64,000 bases of DNA, taken from assembly GCF_052064335.1 (NCBI RefSeq), contig NZ_JBQHVU010000001.1, positions 1 through 64,000 on the forward strand, read 5' to 3'. The translations under genes were made by a program, and so were the position numbers. The stretch's first letter is position 1. Every line of letters starts with the position of its first letter. This document shows, piece after piece, positions 18,449 to 26,037 of the stretch. The notes beneath the pieces are model-generated. The model was not told the origin of the DNA and searched no databases. It saw nothing but the letters and a program-made list of their open reading frames with translations. The stretch is from Weimeria sp002480925 (GTDB lineage: Bacteria > Bacillota > Clostridia > Lachnospirales > Lachnospiraceae).

Positions 18449-19111
18449 ATGACTGAAGATCTGATTATAAAGGGCTATCCGCACGGGATCAGGCTGGTGA
18501 TGAATCCTGATATCCCGATAGAGCAGCTTCTTACAAGCCTTTGTGTGAAATTTGCCGCTTCAAAAAAGTTCTGGGGAGAGGCTACAATGTCGCTTACCAT
18601 AGAAGGAAGGCAGCTTGATGATCAGGAGCTTGAGGCTGTCATCCAGTCGATCGAGAGGAACAGCGATGTGACAGTATCTCTTGTGAGTACAAGAGACAGG
18701 GTCTTTGAAAAGGAGATGACAAGGAAAAAGGATGCCTTTTATTTCGCAAAGACAAGGGACTATCTGAAGATCCATGACGGAGATATAGATATGGGAAGAA
18801 AGGTGATAAGCAGCTACGGACTGCTTGTCACAGGAGATATCATGTCAGGTGGAAGCGCCGAGTGCGGAGGCAGTCTCTATGTCCTTGGAACTATAGCGGG
18901 AAAGGCAAGCGCCGGTAAGGTGATCGGGAAGAATGCCTGTATCGTAGCATCAGGAATCTCTGATGCAGATCTTTCTATAGGATCTGTCAGAGAGAATTTC
19001 TCGATAAAGAACAGGACAAGATTTTTTTCAAAGGACAATGAGATGATAATTGTCAGGGTAGAGGATGGGCATTTAAGCCCGGAGAAATTTACAGGAAGCA
19101 TAAATGTTTAG
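18449..19111 (+). CDS. minC: Septum site-determining protein MinC
   Basis: A 220-residue MinC. The N-terminal domain (about 1-105) is followed by the right-handed beta-helix domain: LLVTGDIMSGGSAECGGSLY, VLGTIAGKASAGKVIGKNA, SGISDADLSIGSV. MinC blocks FtsZ assembly away from mid-cell and needs MinD to reach the membrane. minD and minE normally follow minC in this clostridial cluster; here the next gene is rodA, whose start overlaps the minC end by 8 bp. Ribosome site AGGAG before the ATG at 18449. Confidence 0.9.
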   Translation: MTEDLIIKGYPHGIRLVMNPDIPIEQLLTSLCVKFAASKKFWGEATMSLTIEGRQLDDQELEAVIQSIERNSDVTVSLVSTRDRVFEKEMTRKKDAFYFAKTRDYLKIHDGDIDMGRKVISSYGLLVTGDIMSGGSAECGGSLYVLGTIAGKASAGKVIGKNACIVASGISDADLSIGSVRENFSIKNRTRFFSKDNEMIIVRVEDGHLSPEKFTGSINV

Positions 19112-20246
19112 AAATTACAGGTTCAAAAATTACAATTTCAGACTCGTTGCTTTTGTTGTAGCTCTTACGATTTATGGTATAATGATAATCGGAAGTGCTA
19201 ATAAGGACTACCAGAACAAGCAGATCATAGGTATGGTCTTAGGCGTAATAGTAATGGTCATTGTCTCAATGATCGATTATTCGATGGTACTGTCATTTTC
19301 CTATCTGCTCTATGCCCTTGCGGTGCTGGCCCTTCTGGCGATAAAGACACCGCTCGGATATTCCTCCCATGAGGCTACCAGATGGATAAGGATAGGAGGA
19401 CTGCAGTTCCAGCCTTCGGAGATGGCAAAGGTATTTCTTATCCTTTTCTTTTCGGCCTATCTGATGAAGTACGCCCAGTCACTGAATAACAGGAAGCGCA
19501 TCCTCATTACAGCCTTTCTTGCTATGATCCCTCTTCTGGGTATCCTTATGGAGCCGGATCTTTCGACCACTGTAGTTACCTTTATGGTGATCTTTACCAT
19601 GCTTTTTTATGCAGGCTTTTCGGGAAGGCTTACGGCTGCACTCGTTGGCCTTGGAGCATTCGGATCACTTGCTGTGATCTTCCTTACCCTTCATTCAAAC
19701 GGAGTCCTGCAGGGCTACCAGAATGAAAGGATAGCTGCCTGGCTTTCTCCGGATAAGTATCCGGCCTCATCCATGCAGCAGCAGAATTCCATAATGGCGA
19801 TAGGCAGTGGTATGCTTTTTGGAAAGGGACTTACAAGCACAGGCGCTGATTCGGTAAAGAGCGGAAACTACATACCCGAGCCCCATACTGATTTCATATT
19901 TGCGGTTACGGGTGAGGAGACGGGATTTATAGGAACTGTTATTATGGTTATCCTGATCTTTGGTATCGTCTTTGAATGTATGCGTACTGCAAAGAAGGCC
20001 AAGGATCTGGCAGGGCAGCTGATATGTGTCGGTATGGCATCGCTTGTTGCTTATCAGGCCTTTGTAAATATCAGTGTTGTCACAGGCCTTATGCCAAATA
20101 CAGGTCTTACACTTCCTTTTGTAAGCTATGGCCTTACATCGCTTGTGACCTTGTATTTCGGGATAGGCTTTGTCCTGAATGTGTCATTGCAGGCCAAGAT
20201 GTTTTACGCAGACCAGAGGAATTTCACCTTTGATCTCAAGGAATAA
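19104..20246 (+). CDS. rodA: Peptidoglycan glycosyltransferase RodA (SEDS family)
   Basis: A 380-residue SEDS membrane protein with about ten helices. Marks include WIRIGGLQFQPSEMAKVF, MEPDLSTTVV, and the C-terminal MPNTGLTLPFVSYG. It polymerises lipid II together with penicillin-binding protein 2, encoded two genes upstream. RodA rather than FtsW is favoured by the shape-cluster context. Confidence 0.94.
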   Translation: MFRNYRFKNYNFRLVAFVVALTIYGIMIIGSANKDYQNKQIIGMVLGVIVMVIVSMIDYSMVLSFSYLLYALAVLALLAIKTPLGYSSHEATRWIRIGGLQFQPSEMAKVFLILFFSAYLMKYAQSLNNRKRILITAFLAMIPLLGILMEPDLSTTVVTFMVIFTMLFYAGFSGRLTAALVGLGAFGSLAVIFLTLHSNGVLQGYQNERIAAWLSPDKYPASSMQQQNSIMAIGSGMLFGKGLTSTGADSVKSGNYIPEPHTDFIFAVTGEETGFIGTVIMVILIFGIVFECMRTAKKAKDLAGQLICVGMASLVAYQAFVNISVVTGLMPNTGLTLPFVSYGLTSLVTLYFGIGFVLNVSLQAKMFYADQRNFTFDLKE

Positions 20247-20260
20247 AAAGGAGTGGTTAT

Positions 20261-20656
20261 ATGAATATAGGACTAGTGGCACATGACGCCAAGAAGAAGC
20301 TAATGCAGAATTTCTGTATTGCATACAGATCTATACTTGCCAGACATAAGCTGTACGCTACGGGGACAACGGGACGGCTTATCGAGGAGGCAACCAATCT
20401 TAAGGTGCATAAATATCTTTCAGGACATCTTGGAGGTATGCAGCAGCTGGGAGCCCAGATAGAGCATAATGAGATAGATCTGGTTATATTTCTTCGGGAT
20501 CCGCTTACAGTGAAGTCACATGAACCGGATGTGAATGTTATAATAAGGATGTGCGATGCGCATAATATACCGCTGGCTACAAATCTAGCCAGTGCTGAGC
20601 TTCTTATAAGAGCATTAGACAGAGGAGATCTTGAGTGGCGTGAAATGTATAAATAA
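20261..20656 (+). CDS. mgsA: Methylglyoxal synthase
   Basis: A 131-residue enzyme that turns dihydroxyacetone phosphate into methylglyoxal, a bypass of lower glycolysis under phosphate limitation. Motifs ALVAHDAKK-like (LVAHDAKKKLM), ATGTTGRLIEE, LSGHLGGMQQLGAQI and FLRDPL are all present with the catalytic Asp. AAGGAG ribosome site. It follows rodA by 14 bp, a usual clostridial arrangement. Confidence 0.96.
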   Translation: MNIGLVAHDAKKKLMQNFCIAYRSILARHKLYATGTTGRLIEEATNLKVHKYLSGHLGGMQQLGAQIEHNEIDLVIFLRDPLTVKSHEPDVNVIIRMCDAHNIPLATNLASAELLIRALDRGDLEWREMYK

Positions 20657-21617
20657 AAACAGGCTGCGGCTTTTTGCTTCGGTCCTGCTTCCCTTATCCT
20701 TTATCCTGACAGGATGTCAGGGACAGATAAAGCAGGAATACTCACTTGACAGCAGAGCAGCCGAATATGGATTTGTAAAGGAGGATTCGTCCTCCCTGAT
20801 GGCTTCGGATCTGTGTCCATACATAGAGGACTCATCCGGCGCCGATCAGAACAAGACAGTATATGCAGCTGGAGCCTTTAATGAGACGACGGGCGAGACT
20901 AAGTACAGCCAGAATCTTCTGAAAAAGATCTATCCTGCTTCAACGACCAAGATTCTCACGGCTCTTGTCGCAATAGAAAACGGAAATCTGAACCAGATCT
21001 GCACAGTAGAGGCGTCTGATCTGGATCTGCCTGCCGGCTCATCGGTTGCTCATCTGAGGGTCGGAGACAGACTTTCACTCTATGATCTGATGAAGGGCAT
21101 GCTGCTTGAAAGCGGAAATGACGCTGCTAAGGCCATAGCCAGATCTGTTGCCGGCAGTGAGGAAAAATTTGCTGATCTTATGAACCAGAAGGCAAGGGAG
21201 ATCGGCGCATCTCATTCGCATTTTGTGAATCCTGACGGACTTCCTGACGAGGATCATTATACCTGTGCCTATGACATGTATGTGATCTTTCATAATGCCC
21301 TAAAGGAAAAGACCTTCAGGACCATAATCAGATCTAAAAAGCAAAAGGCTACAGTCACAGACAGCACTGGAAAGGCATCGATTGTCACATATAAGTCGAC
21401 CAATCTTTATTTTACAGGAGATATCAGGTCTCCTGAGGGCATCAGGGTCTTAGGGGGTAAGACCGGAACCACAAACGATGCAGGATATTGTCTCGTTCTA
21501 TGGTCAGAAAATAAGACGACAAAAGCGAAAATCATTACCGTTGTTTTCAAGGCTGACACCAGATACGATCTGTATCTGATGACAAATAAACTTCTGACAT
21601 CGTTTGGCTCGGTTTGA
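20631..21617 (+). CDS. D-alanyl-D-alanine carboxypeptidase (lipoprotein, S11 family)
   Basis: A DacA-type penicillin-binding protein that trims the pentapeptide side chain. Counting from the TTG at 20631, S104TTK, S161GN and K277TG form the active site. The N-terminus has a signal peptide ending in LTGC, a lipobox, so it should be a membrane-anchored lipoprotein outside the cell; the usual C-terminal amphipathic anchor domain is absent at only 328 residues. The TTG start has AGAGGAG just before it; GTG at 20640 is an alternative. Overlaps mgsA by 26 bp. Confidence 0.9.
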   Translation: MSGVKCINKNRLRLFASVLLPLSFILTGCQGQIKQEYSLDSRAAEYGFVKEDSSSLMASDLCPYIEDSSGADQNKTVYAAGAFNETTGETKYSQNLLKKIYPASTTKILTALVAIENGNLNQICTVEASDLDLPAGSSVAHLRVGDRLSLYDLMKGMLLESGNDAAKAIARSVAGSEEKFADLMNQKAREIGASHSHFVNPDGLPDEDHYTCAYDMYVIFHNALKEKTFRTIIRSKKQKATVTDSTGKASIVTYKSTNLYFTGDIRSPEGIRVLGGKTGTTNDAGYCLVLWSENKTTKAKIITVVFKADTRYDLYLMTNKLLTSFGSV

Positions 21618-21633
21618 ATTAAGGAGGTAAGCT

Positions 21634-22662
21634 ATGACGATTCTAGTTACTGGAGGCGCTGGTTATATCGGAAGTCACACATGTATTGAGCTTCTGAACA
21701 ATGATTATAATGTGGTTGTTGTGGACAATCTCTACAATTCCAGCAAAAAGGCGCTTGATCGTGTAAAGGAGATCACGGGGAAGGATCTGAAATTTTACAA
21801 GGGGGATATCCTTGACAAGGATTGTCTTGAAAAGATCTTTAAGGAAAACGATATCGACTGCGTTATCCATTTCGCAGGGCTGAAGGCTGTAGGCGAGTCT
21901 GTAGGCAAGCCTTGGGAATACTACAACAACAATATTACAGGCTCTCTTAATCTGATAGAGGCAATGAAAAATGCAGGCTGCAAGAACCTGATCTTCTCAT
22001 CCTCGGCAACCGTATACGGCGATCCGGCACAGATTCCTATTACAGAGGAATGCCCTAAAGGCAAGTGCACGAATCCATATGGATGGACCAAGTGGATGCT
22101 CGAGCAGATCTTTACAGACATGCATACAGCAGATCCGGACTGGAATGTGATCCTTCTCCGTTACTTCAATCCTATCGGAGCTCATCCGTCAGGTCTTATA
22201 GGCGAGGATCCTAACGGCATCCCTAATAATCTTATGCCTTATATCACCCAGGTAGCTATCGGCAAGCTCCCGGAGCTTGGTATCTTTGGAAATGACTACG
22301 ATACTCCGGATGGTACCTGCGTAAGGGACTATATCCATGTATGTGATCTTGCTACCGGACACGTTGCAGCCCTTAAAAAGATAAAGGAGAACTGCGGTGT
22401 AAGCATCTACAACCTCGGTACAGGAGTAGGGTATTCAGTTCTTGATGTAGTAAATAACTTCATCGAGGCTACAGGAGTAAATGTCCCTTATTCCTTCAAG
22501 CCGCGTCGTGAGGGTGACGTACCGCAGTGCTATTCCTCAGCCGATAAGGCAAAGAGGGAGCTTGGCTGGGAGGCAAAGTACGGAATAAAGGAAATGTGCC
22601 GCGACTCCTGGAACTGGCAGCAGAAGAATCCTGATGGATTTGGGGAGGCCGAAAGCCTGTAG
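21634..22662 (+). CDS. galE: UDP-glucose 4-epimerase
   Basis: A 342-residue short-chain dehydrogenase-type epimerase. NAD-binding GGAGYIGSH starts at residue 7, and the catalytic YGWTK motif (YxxxK) follows SSSATVYGDP. It interconverts UDP-glucose and UDP-galactose, in galactose use and surface polysaccharide supply. AAGGAGG ribosome site. No clear terminator follows; a long repeat region begins at once. Confidence 0.97.
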   Translation: MTILVTGGAGYIGSHTCIELLNNDYNVVVVDNLYNSSKKALDRVKEITGKDLKFYKGDILDKDCLEKIFKENDIDCVIHFAGLKAVGESVGKPWEYYNNNITGSLNLIEAMKNAGCKNLIFSSSATVYGDPAQIPITEECPKGKCTNPYGWTKWMLEQIFTDMHTADPDWNVILLRYFNPIGAHPSGLIGEDPNGIPNNLMPYITQVAIGKLPELGIFGNDYDTPDGTCVRDYIHVCDLATGHVAALKKIKENCGVSIYNLGTGVGYSVLDVVNNFIEATGVNVPYSFKPRREGDVPQCYSSADKAKRELGWEAKYGIKEMCRDSWNWQQKNPDGFGEAESL

Positions 22663-23159
22663 GTAAGAGCGAGTCGAAGACGAAGCTCGAACCACAGGCG
22701 AGGCCGTTCTTTGAGATTAATGAGAGCAAGCCGAAGGCGCAGCTCGAATTTAGCGAAAAGAACTTCCTTGACAAGAGGTGCGAGGTCAGAGGTGAGAGGT
22801 TAGAGGTCTGAGGTGAAAGGCTGAAAGTTTCGAGATGAGAGTAAGCTGAAAGCGAAGCTCGAGGCCGAAAGCTTCGAGATGAGAGCAAGCCAAAGGCGAA
22901 GCTCGAATCCGAAGCGAGGTCGTTCTCTGAGGCTGAAAGTTTCGAGATGAGAGCGAGCTTATAGCGAAGCTCGAATCCGAAACGAAGCCGTTCTTTGAGA
23001 TTAATGAGAGCGAGCCATAGGCGAAGCTCGAATTTAGCGAGCAGAACTTCATTATTATCGAGAACGAGTCGAAGACGAAGTTCGAGCTTAACGAAGACAG
23101 CTTCCTTGACCGAAAGCACAGAGACAAGAACGAGCATGAGCGAGGTGCGAGGTCAGAGG
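22663..23159 (+). repeat. Modular purine-rich intergenic repeat array
   Basis: No gene is credible here. At least seven diverged units start at about 22667, 22721, 22822, 22861, 22930, 23004 and 23060. Each has a core GAGNRAGYYRANRGCGAAGCTCGAA (wobble letters approximate), followed by one of two tails: A, TCCGAAGCGAGGTCGTTCTCTGAG, or B, TTTAGCGAARAGAACTTCCTTGA. Stretches of GAGGTGCGAGGTCAGAGG lie between (22775-22792, 23142-23159). The unit at 22861-22928 is identical over 68 bp to 40429-40496. Internal pairs such as TTCGAG/CTCGAA and GAGC/GCTC would let each unit fold as RNA. Long minus-strand frames across it are by-products of the repeat. Confidence 0.9.
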
Positions 23160-23183
23160 CTCTGGTTTTACTAAACCCTAATC

Positions 23184-23246
23184 CCTCACACCTCACACCT
23201 CACACCTTAAACCTGCCCCCTCGCACCTCACACCTCTCACCTCAGA
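23184..23246 (+). repeat. Pyrimidine-rich CTCACACC/CTCGCACC tract
   Basis: Units of CTCACACC and CTCGCACCTC, the same low-complexity family as at 6372-6487. The 11 bases CCTCGCACCTC (23219-23229) are the exact complement of GAGGTGCGAGG at 23142-23152, so the two tracts form an inverted repeat with a 66-bp gap. Confidence 0.8.
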
Positions 23247-23285
23247 TTGTACTCACATAAATACAAAAATCTCTCACAAACCCCC

Positions 23286-23313
23286 TTGACATCCTCTCAT
23301 ATCTGAGTATAAT
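23286..23313 (+). promoter_or_regulatory. Promoter of tRNA-Glu and probably of the rimP operon
   Basis: TTGACA (23286-23291) and TATAAT (23308-23313) with a 16-bp spacer: the closest match to consensus in the window. It lies about 40 bp upstream of the tRNA. The transcribed leader contains a hairpin with stem TGTCGC/GCGACA (23333-23346 region). Confidence 0.88.
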
Positions 23314-23356
23314 AGTCTTTGTTGTCGCGAACGAAAGAGAGCGACACAGGATATAT

Positions 23357-23428
23357 GGTTCCTTGGTCAAGCGGTTAAGACGCCGCCCTCTCACGGCGGA
23401 ATCAGGAGTTCGATTCTCCTAGGAACTA
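23357..23428 (+). tRNA. tRNA-Glu, anticodon CTC
   Basis: A full cloverleaf of 72 nt. The acceptor stem is GGTTCCT with AGGAACT (first pair G-T, as in related tRNA-Glu), the anticodon stem CCGCC/GGCGG encloses loop CTCTCAC with CTC at 23390-23392, and the T arm has the GTTCGATTC loop. The CCA end is not encoded. It reads GAG codons and stands at the head of the rimP-nusA cluster. Confidence 0.96.
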
Positions 23429-23456
23429 TTAATTGAGGGTGTTTACTTGAGTACCT

Positions 23457-23526
23457 GTATCGGAAGCTTTTCGGTACGAACCATAACTCTTGAATCAAGA
23501 GGGCGGGCCGCATGGCCCGCTCTCTT
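23457..23526 (+). promoter_or_regulatory. Hairpins between tRNA-Glu and rimP, possible attenuator
   Basis: Three structures are visible. A hairpin at 23457-23477 has a 9-bp stem with two G-T pairs. A 13-bp stem (23497-23509 with 23514-23526, GCAT loop) resembles a terminator but is followed by only a weak T run. A smaller hairpin, CTCTT/AAGAG at 23487-23501, uses the same bases as the left arm of the big stem, so the two cannot form together. The arrangement would allow attenuation or RNase processing between the tRNA and rimP. Confidence 0.55.
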
Positions 23527-23549
23527 ACTTGTATAAGGATGTAAGAAGC

Positions 23550-24011
23550 ATGAATGCAAGAGAATACGAGGAGAAGACCTTAGACTTTATCACTCCTATC
23601 CTTGAGGAACTTTCACTTTCGCTCTGGGATGTGGTTTTTGAGAAGGAAGGTCGTGAGTACAGCCTATCAGTATATATTGATAAGCCGGGCGGGGTTACAG
23701 TAGATGACTGTGAGGCAGTAAGCAGCCGGATGAATGAGATCCTTGACAGGGAAGATTACATCAGGGAACCATATACATTTGTGGTGAGCTCGCCTGGACT
23801 TGACAGGGAGCTTGTCAGAGAAAGGGATTTCATCAATGCAAGAGGACGCAAGGTCCTGATACATACATATCGTTCCATTGGCGGAGAAAAGGAATTCACA
23901 GGAGTCCTTAACGATTTTGATAAGGATTCCGTGACGATCGATACCGGAGAAGAGAAGCAGAAGTTTTTACGCAGGGACATATCCCTGATAAGGCTTGCTT
24001 TTGATTTTTGA
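23550..24011 (+). CDS. rimP: Ribosome maturation factor RimP
   Basis: A 153-residue protein needed for 30S subunit maturation. The N-terminal domain (LDFITPILEEL, LWDVVFEKEGREY, LSVYIDKPGGVTVDDCEAVS) and the SSPGLDRELV motif are typical. The start at 23550 gives the normal family length; an upstream in-frame start at 23490 would lie in the hairpin region. It opens the rimP-nusA-ylxR-ylxQ-infB set. Confidence 0.94.
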   Translation: MNAREYEEKTLDFITPILEELSLSLWDVVFEKEGREYSLSVYIDKPGGVTVDDCEAVSSRMNEILDREDYIREPYTFVVSSPGLDRELVRERDFINARGRKVLIHTYRSIGGEKEFTGVLNDFDKDSVTIDTGEEKQKFLRRDISLIRLAFDF

Positions 24012-24032
24012 TATAAGCATTAGGAGGATAAG

Positions 24033-25421
24033 ATGGCAGACTTTAGTGAACTGAGCGCAGGACTTGATTTGCTTGAGAAAGAAAAGGGCATTCCGAGAAA
24101 TGAGATAATAGATGCTATTGCGGAAGGCTTAAAGCATGCCTGCAGGCAGCAGATCGCAAACAGGCGGCAGGTGAAGCCTGAGAATGTGAATGTTGATAAT
24201 ATCCATGTCACAGTAGATTATAACACCTGCGAGTATCATATTCTCGAGGCAAAGCAGGTCGTTAATGATGTGGTAAATCCTGATACACAGATTTCACTTC
24301 AGGAGGCTCATGACAAATTTGGCGGCGACTATGTCCTGGGGCAGAGTGTCAATGTAGAGATCAATTCAATGGACTTCAGCCGTGTAGCAGTAAAAACCGC
24401 AAAAGAGACTATAGTCCAGAAGATCAAGGAGGTTGAGAAGCTTTCTGTGATCGAGGAATTCAAAAAGAAGATTGGCACTATTGTTACCGGAGTCGTAGAG
24501 AGATATGCCGGCAGGAATATCAGTATCAATCTCGGAAGATGTGATGCCCTCCTTATGGAAAGCGATCAGATCAAGGGTGAGCATTATAATCCTACAGATC
24601 ATATCAGAGTCCTCGTGGTTGATGTAAAGGATGGGTCCGAGGAAGACAGATTAAAAAAGAACGCTTCCGGCAATGAGAAGAAAAAGAAAAGAGACAATGG
24701 ACCGAGGATACGTCTGTCACGTTCTCATCCTGATTTTATCAAATGCCTTTTTGCAGAAGAGGTATCTGAGATAAGGGATGGCATAGTTGAGATCAAGGCT
24801 GTCTCAAGAGAGGCAGGCAACAGGAGCAAGATCGCTGTGGCATCAAACGATCCCGACGTGGATCCGGTAGGAGCCTGCGTAGGAATGAATGGAAGCCGTG
24901 TAAATGCAGTCGTTTCTGAGATCGGAAATGAGAAGATAGATATAATCGAATGGTCTGACCAGCCGGCTCAGCTTATCGAGAATGCACTGGCACCGGCAAA
25001 GGTCATTGCTGTCGTGGCAGATGCTGATCTGAAGCAGGCAAGAGTCGTTGTGCCTGATTATCAGCTTTCTCTTGCGATTGGAAGAGAAGGACAGAATGCC
25101 AGACTTGCAGCCAGACTTACAGGCTTCAAGATCGATATCAAGAGTGAGACACAGGCTGAGCAGACGCCAGGATTCATGACATTTGATGATATCTATGGCC
25201 CTGAGGATGATGTGGATCCTGATTCTTCTGATGACATGGATGATGCAGAGGATATCGATTCTTCTGATGACATGGATGATGCAGAGGATATCGATTCTAC
25301 TGATGACATGGATGATGCAGAGGATATCGATTCTACTGATGATATAGATGATGCAGAGGATATTGATGCATCCGATGCAGAAGATAGCTCTTATACTAAT
25401 AATGGAGAGGGCGAGGAGTAA
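24033..25421 (+). CDS. nusA: Transcription termination/antitermination factor NusA
   Basis: A 462-residue NusA with an N-terminal RNA polymerase-binding domain, an S1 domain (about 135-200; GTIVTGVVERYAGRNISINLG) and two KH domains (GNRSKIAVAS, then LAIGREGQNARLAARLTGFKIDI). It modulates pausing and termination. Odd feature: after the KH core (about residue 385) there is an acidic tail with four near-exact 12-residue repeats of the form DSSDDMDDAEDI, not part of the normal fold. In the S1-KH linker there is a short Lys-rich insert (KKNASGNEKKKKR). Confidence 0.96.
   Translation: MADFSELSAGLDLLEKEKGIPRNEIIDAIAEGLKHACRQQIANRRQVKPENVNVDNIHVTVDYNTCEYHILEAKQVVNDVVNPDTQISLQEAHDKFGGDYVLGQSVNVEINSMDFSRVAVKTAKETIVQKIKEVEKLSVIEEFKKKIGTIVTGVVERYAGRNISINLGRCDALLMESDQIKGEHYNPTDHIRVLVVDVKDGSEEDRLKKNASGNEKKKKRDNGPRIRLSRSHPDFIKCLFAEEVSEIRDGIVEIKAVSREAGNRSKIAVASNDPDVDPVGACVGMNGSRVNAVVSEIGNEKIDIIEWSDQPAQLIENALAPAKVIAVVADADLKQARVVVPDYQLSLAIGREGQNARLAARLTGFKIDIKSETQAEQTPGFMTFDDIYGPEDDVDPDSSDDMDDAEDIDSSDDMDDAEDIDSTDDMDDAEDIDSTDDIDDAEDIDASDAEDSSYTNNGEGEE
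25221..25364 (+). repeat. 36-bp tandem repeat inside nusA
   Basis: Four units at 25221-25256, 25257-25292, 25293-25328 and 25329-25364, plus a short degenerate remainder. The first two units are identical; the third differs by one base and the fourth by a few. The unit is in frame and codes for 12 mostly acidic residues. Confidence 0.93.
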
Positions 25422-25455
25422 GGCCGGAAAGCGGAGAGAGTAGATAGGAGTCAGA

Positions 25456-25716
25456 TTGCCGAAGAGATTACCAGAGAGAAAATGCGTCGGCTGTGGAGCA
25501 CTAAAGCCTAAGAACGAGCTTGCGCGTATAGTCCTTTCACCGGAGGGGGAATTTATTGTAGACCCTACCGGGAAAGCCCCGGGAAGAGGAGCATATATAT
25601 GCAGAAATAAGGATTGCTTAAGAAGGGCGGAGAAGAACCGTGGCCTCGAGAAGTCCTTCCGGCGCAGCATAAGCCCCTTAGTATATGAGAAACTGGGGAG
25701 GCTTATAGATGAATAA
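25456..25716 (+). CDS. ylxR: YlxR family RNA-binding protein
   Basis: An 86-residue protein with RKCVGCGALKPKNELARIV at the start and GRGAYICRNKDCLRRA later, typical of YlxR (DUF448), a small RNA-binding and possibly RNase P-related factor. It starts with TTG at 25456 behind ATAGGAG and overlaps ylxQ by 8 bp. Confidence 0.92.
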   Translation: MPKRLPERKCVGCGALKPKNELARIVLSPEGEFIVDPTGKAPGRGAYICRNKDCLRRAEKNRGLEKSFRRSISPLVYEKLGRLIDE

Positions 25717-26035
25717 TGACCGGATCCTGTCATTTATTTCTCTGGCCAGGAAGGCCGGCAAGATAAAAAGCGGTGAGTTTTCCACCGAAGAAGCAGTGAG
25801 GCAGGGTAAGGCATATCTTGTGATTGTAGCATCAGATGCCTCTGATAATACCAGAAAGCATTTTGATGATATGTGCAGATACAGAGACCTGCCCTTTTAT
25901 ATAATAAGCGATTCTCTTTCTTTAGGAAGAGCACTAGGATACGAGTTTCGGATGAGTCTTGCGGTCACTGACCAGGGATTTGCGAGATCACTTGAACAGA
26001 AGATACAGGCCTTTATGAGCAGCAAGGAGGAATAA
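25709..26035 (+). CDS. ylxQ: L7Ae-family ribosomal protein (YlxQ)
   Basis: A 108-residue L7Ae/L30e-fold protein: ISLARKAGKIKSGEFSTEEAV, then LVIVASDASDNTRKHF. Members bind kink-turn RNA; the exact target of YlxQ is unsettled. It lies between ylxR and infB, its usual place. Confidence 0.92.
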   Translation: MNNDRILSFISLARKAGKIKSGEFSTEEAVRQGKAYLVIVASDASDNTRKHFDDMCRYRDLPFYIISDSLSLGRALGYEFRMSLAVTDQGFARSLEQKIQAFMSSKEE

Positions 26036-26037
26036 AG

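Noticed and set aside
22667..23160. CRISPR array
   Set aside because: Units diverge, lengths vary, there are no unique spacers of constant size and no cas genes.
22496..23196. Two long minus-strand open frames (213 and 136 residues) across the gene-free region
   Set aside because: They are made of repeat units read in a frame without stops (phrases like FELRLWLALISKL recur, also at 40374-41078), overlap the 3' end of galE, and have no ribosome site.
23497..23530. Full terminator between tRNA-Glu and rimP
   Set aside because: The stem is strong but is followed by a mixed CTTACTTG rather than a T run, so I call it a hairpin/attenuator only.
24843..25733. 296-residue minus-strand frame opposite nusA and ylxR
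   Set aside because: Its repeated DILCIIHVI pattern is the antisense of the acidic repeats of NusA; no ribosome site and strong coding signal on the + strand.
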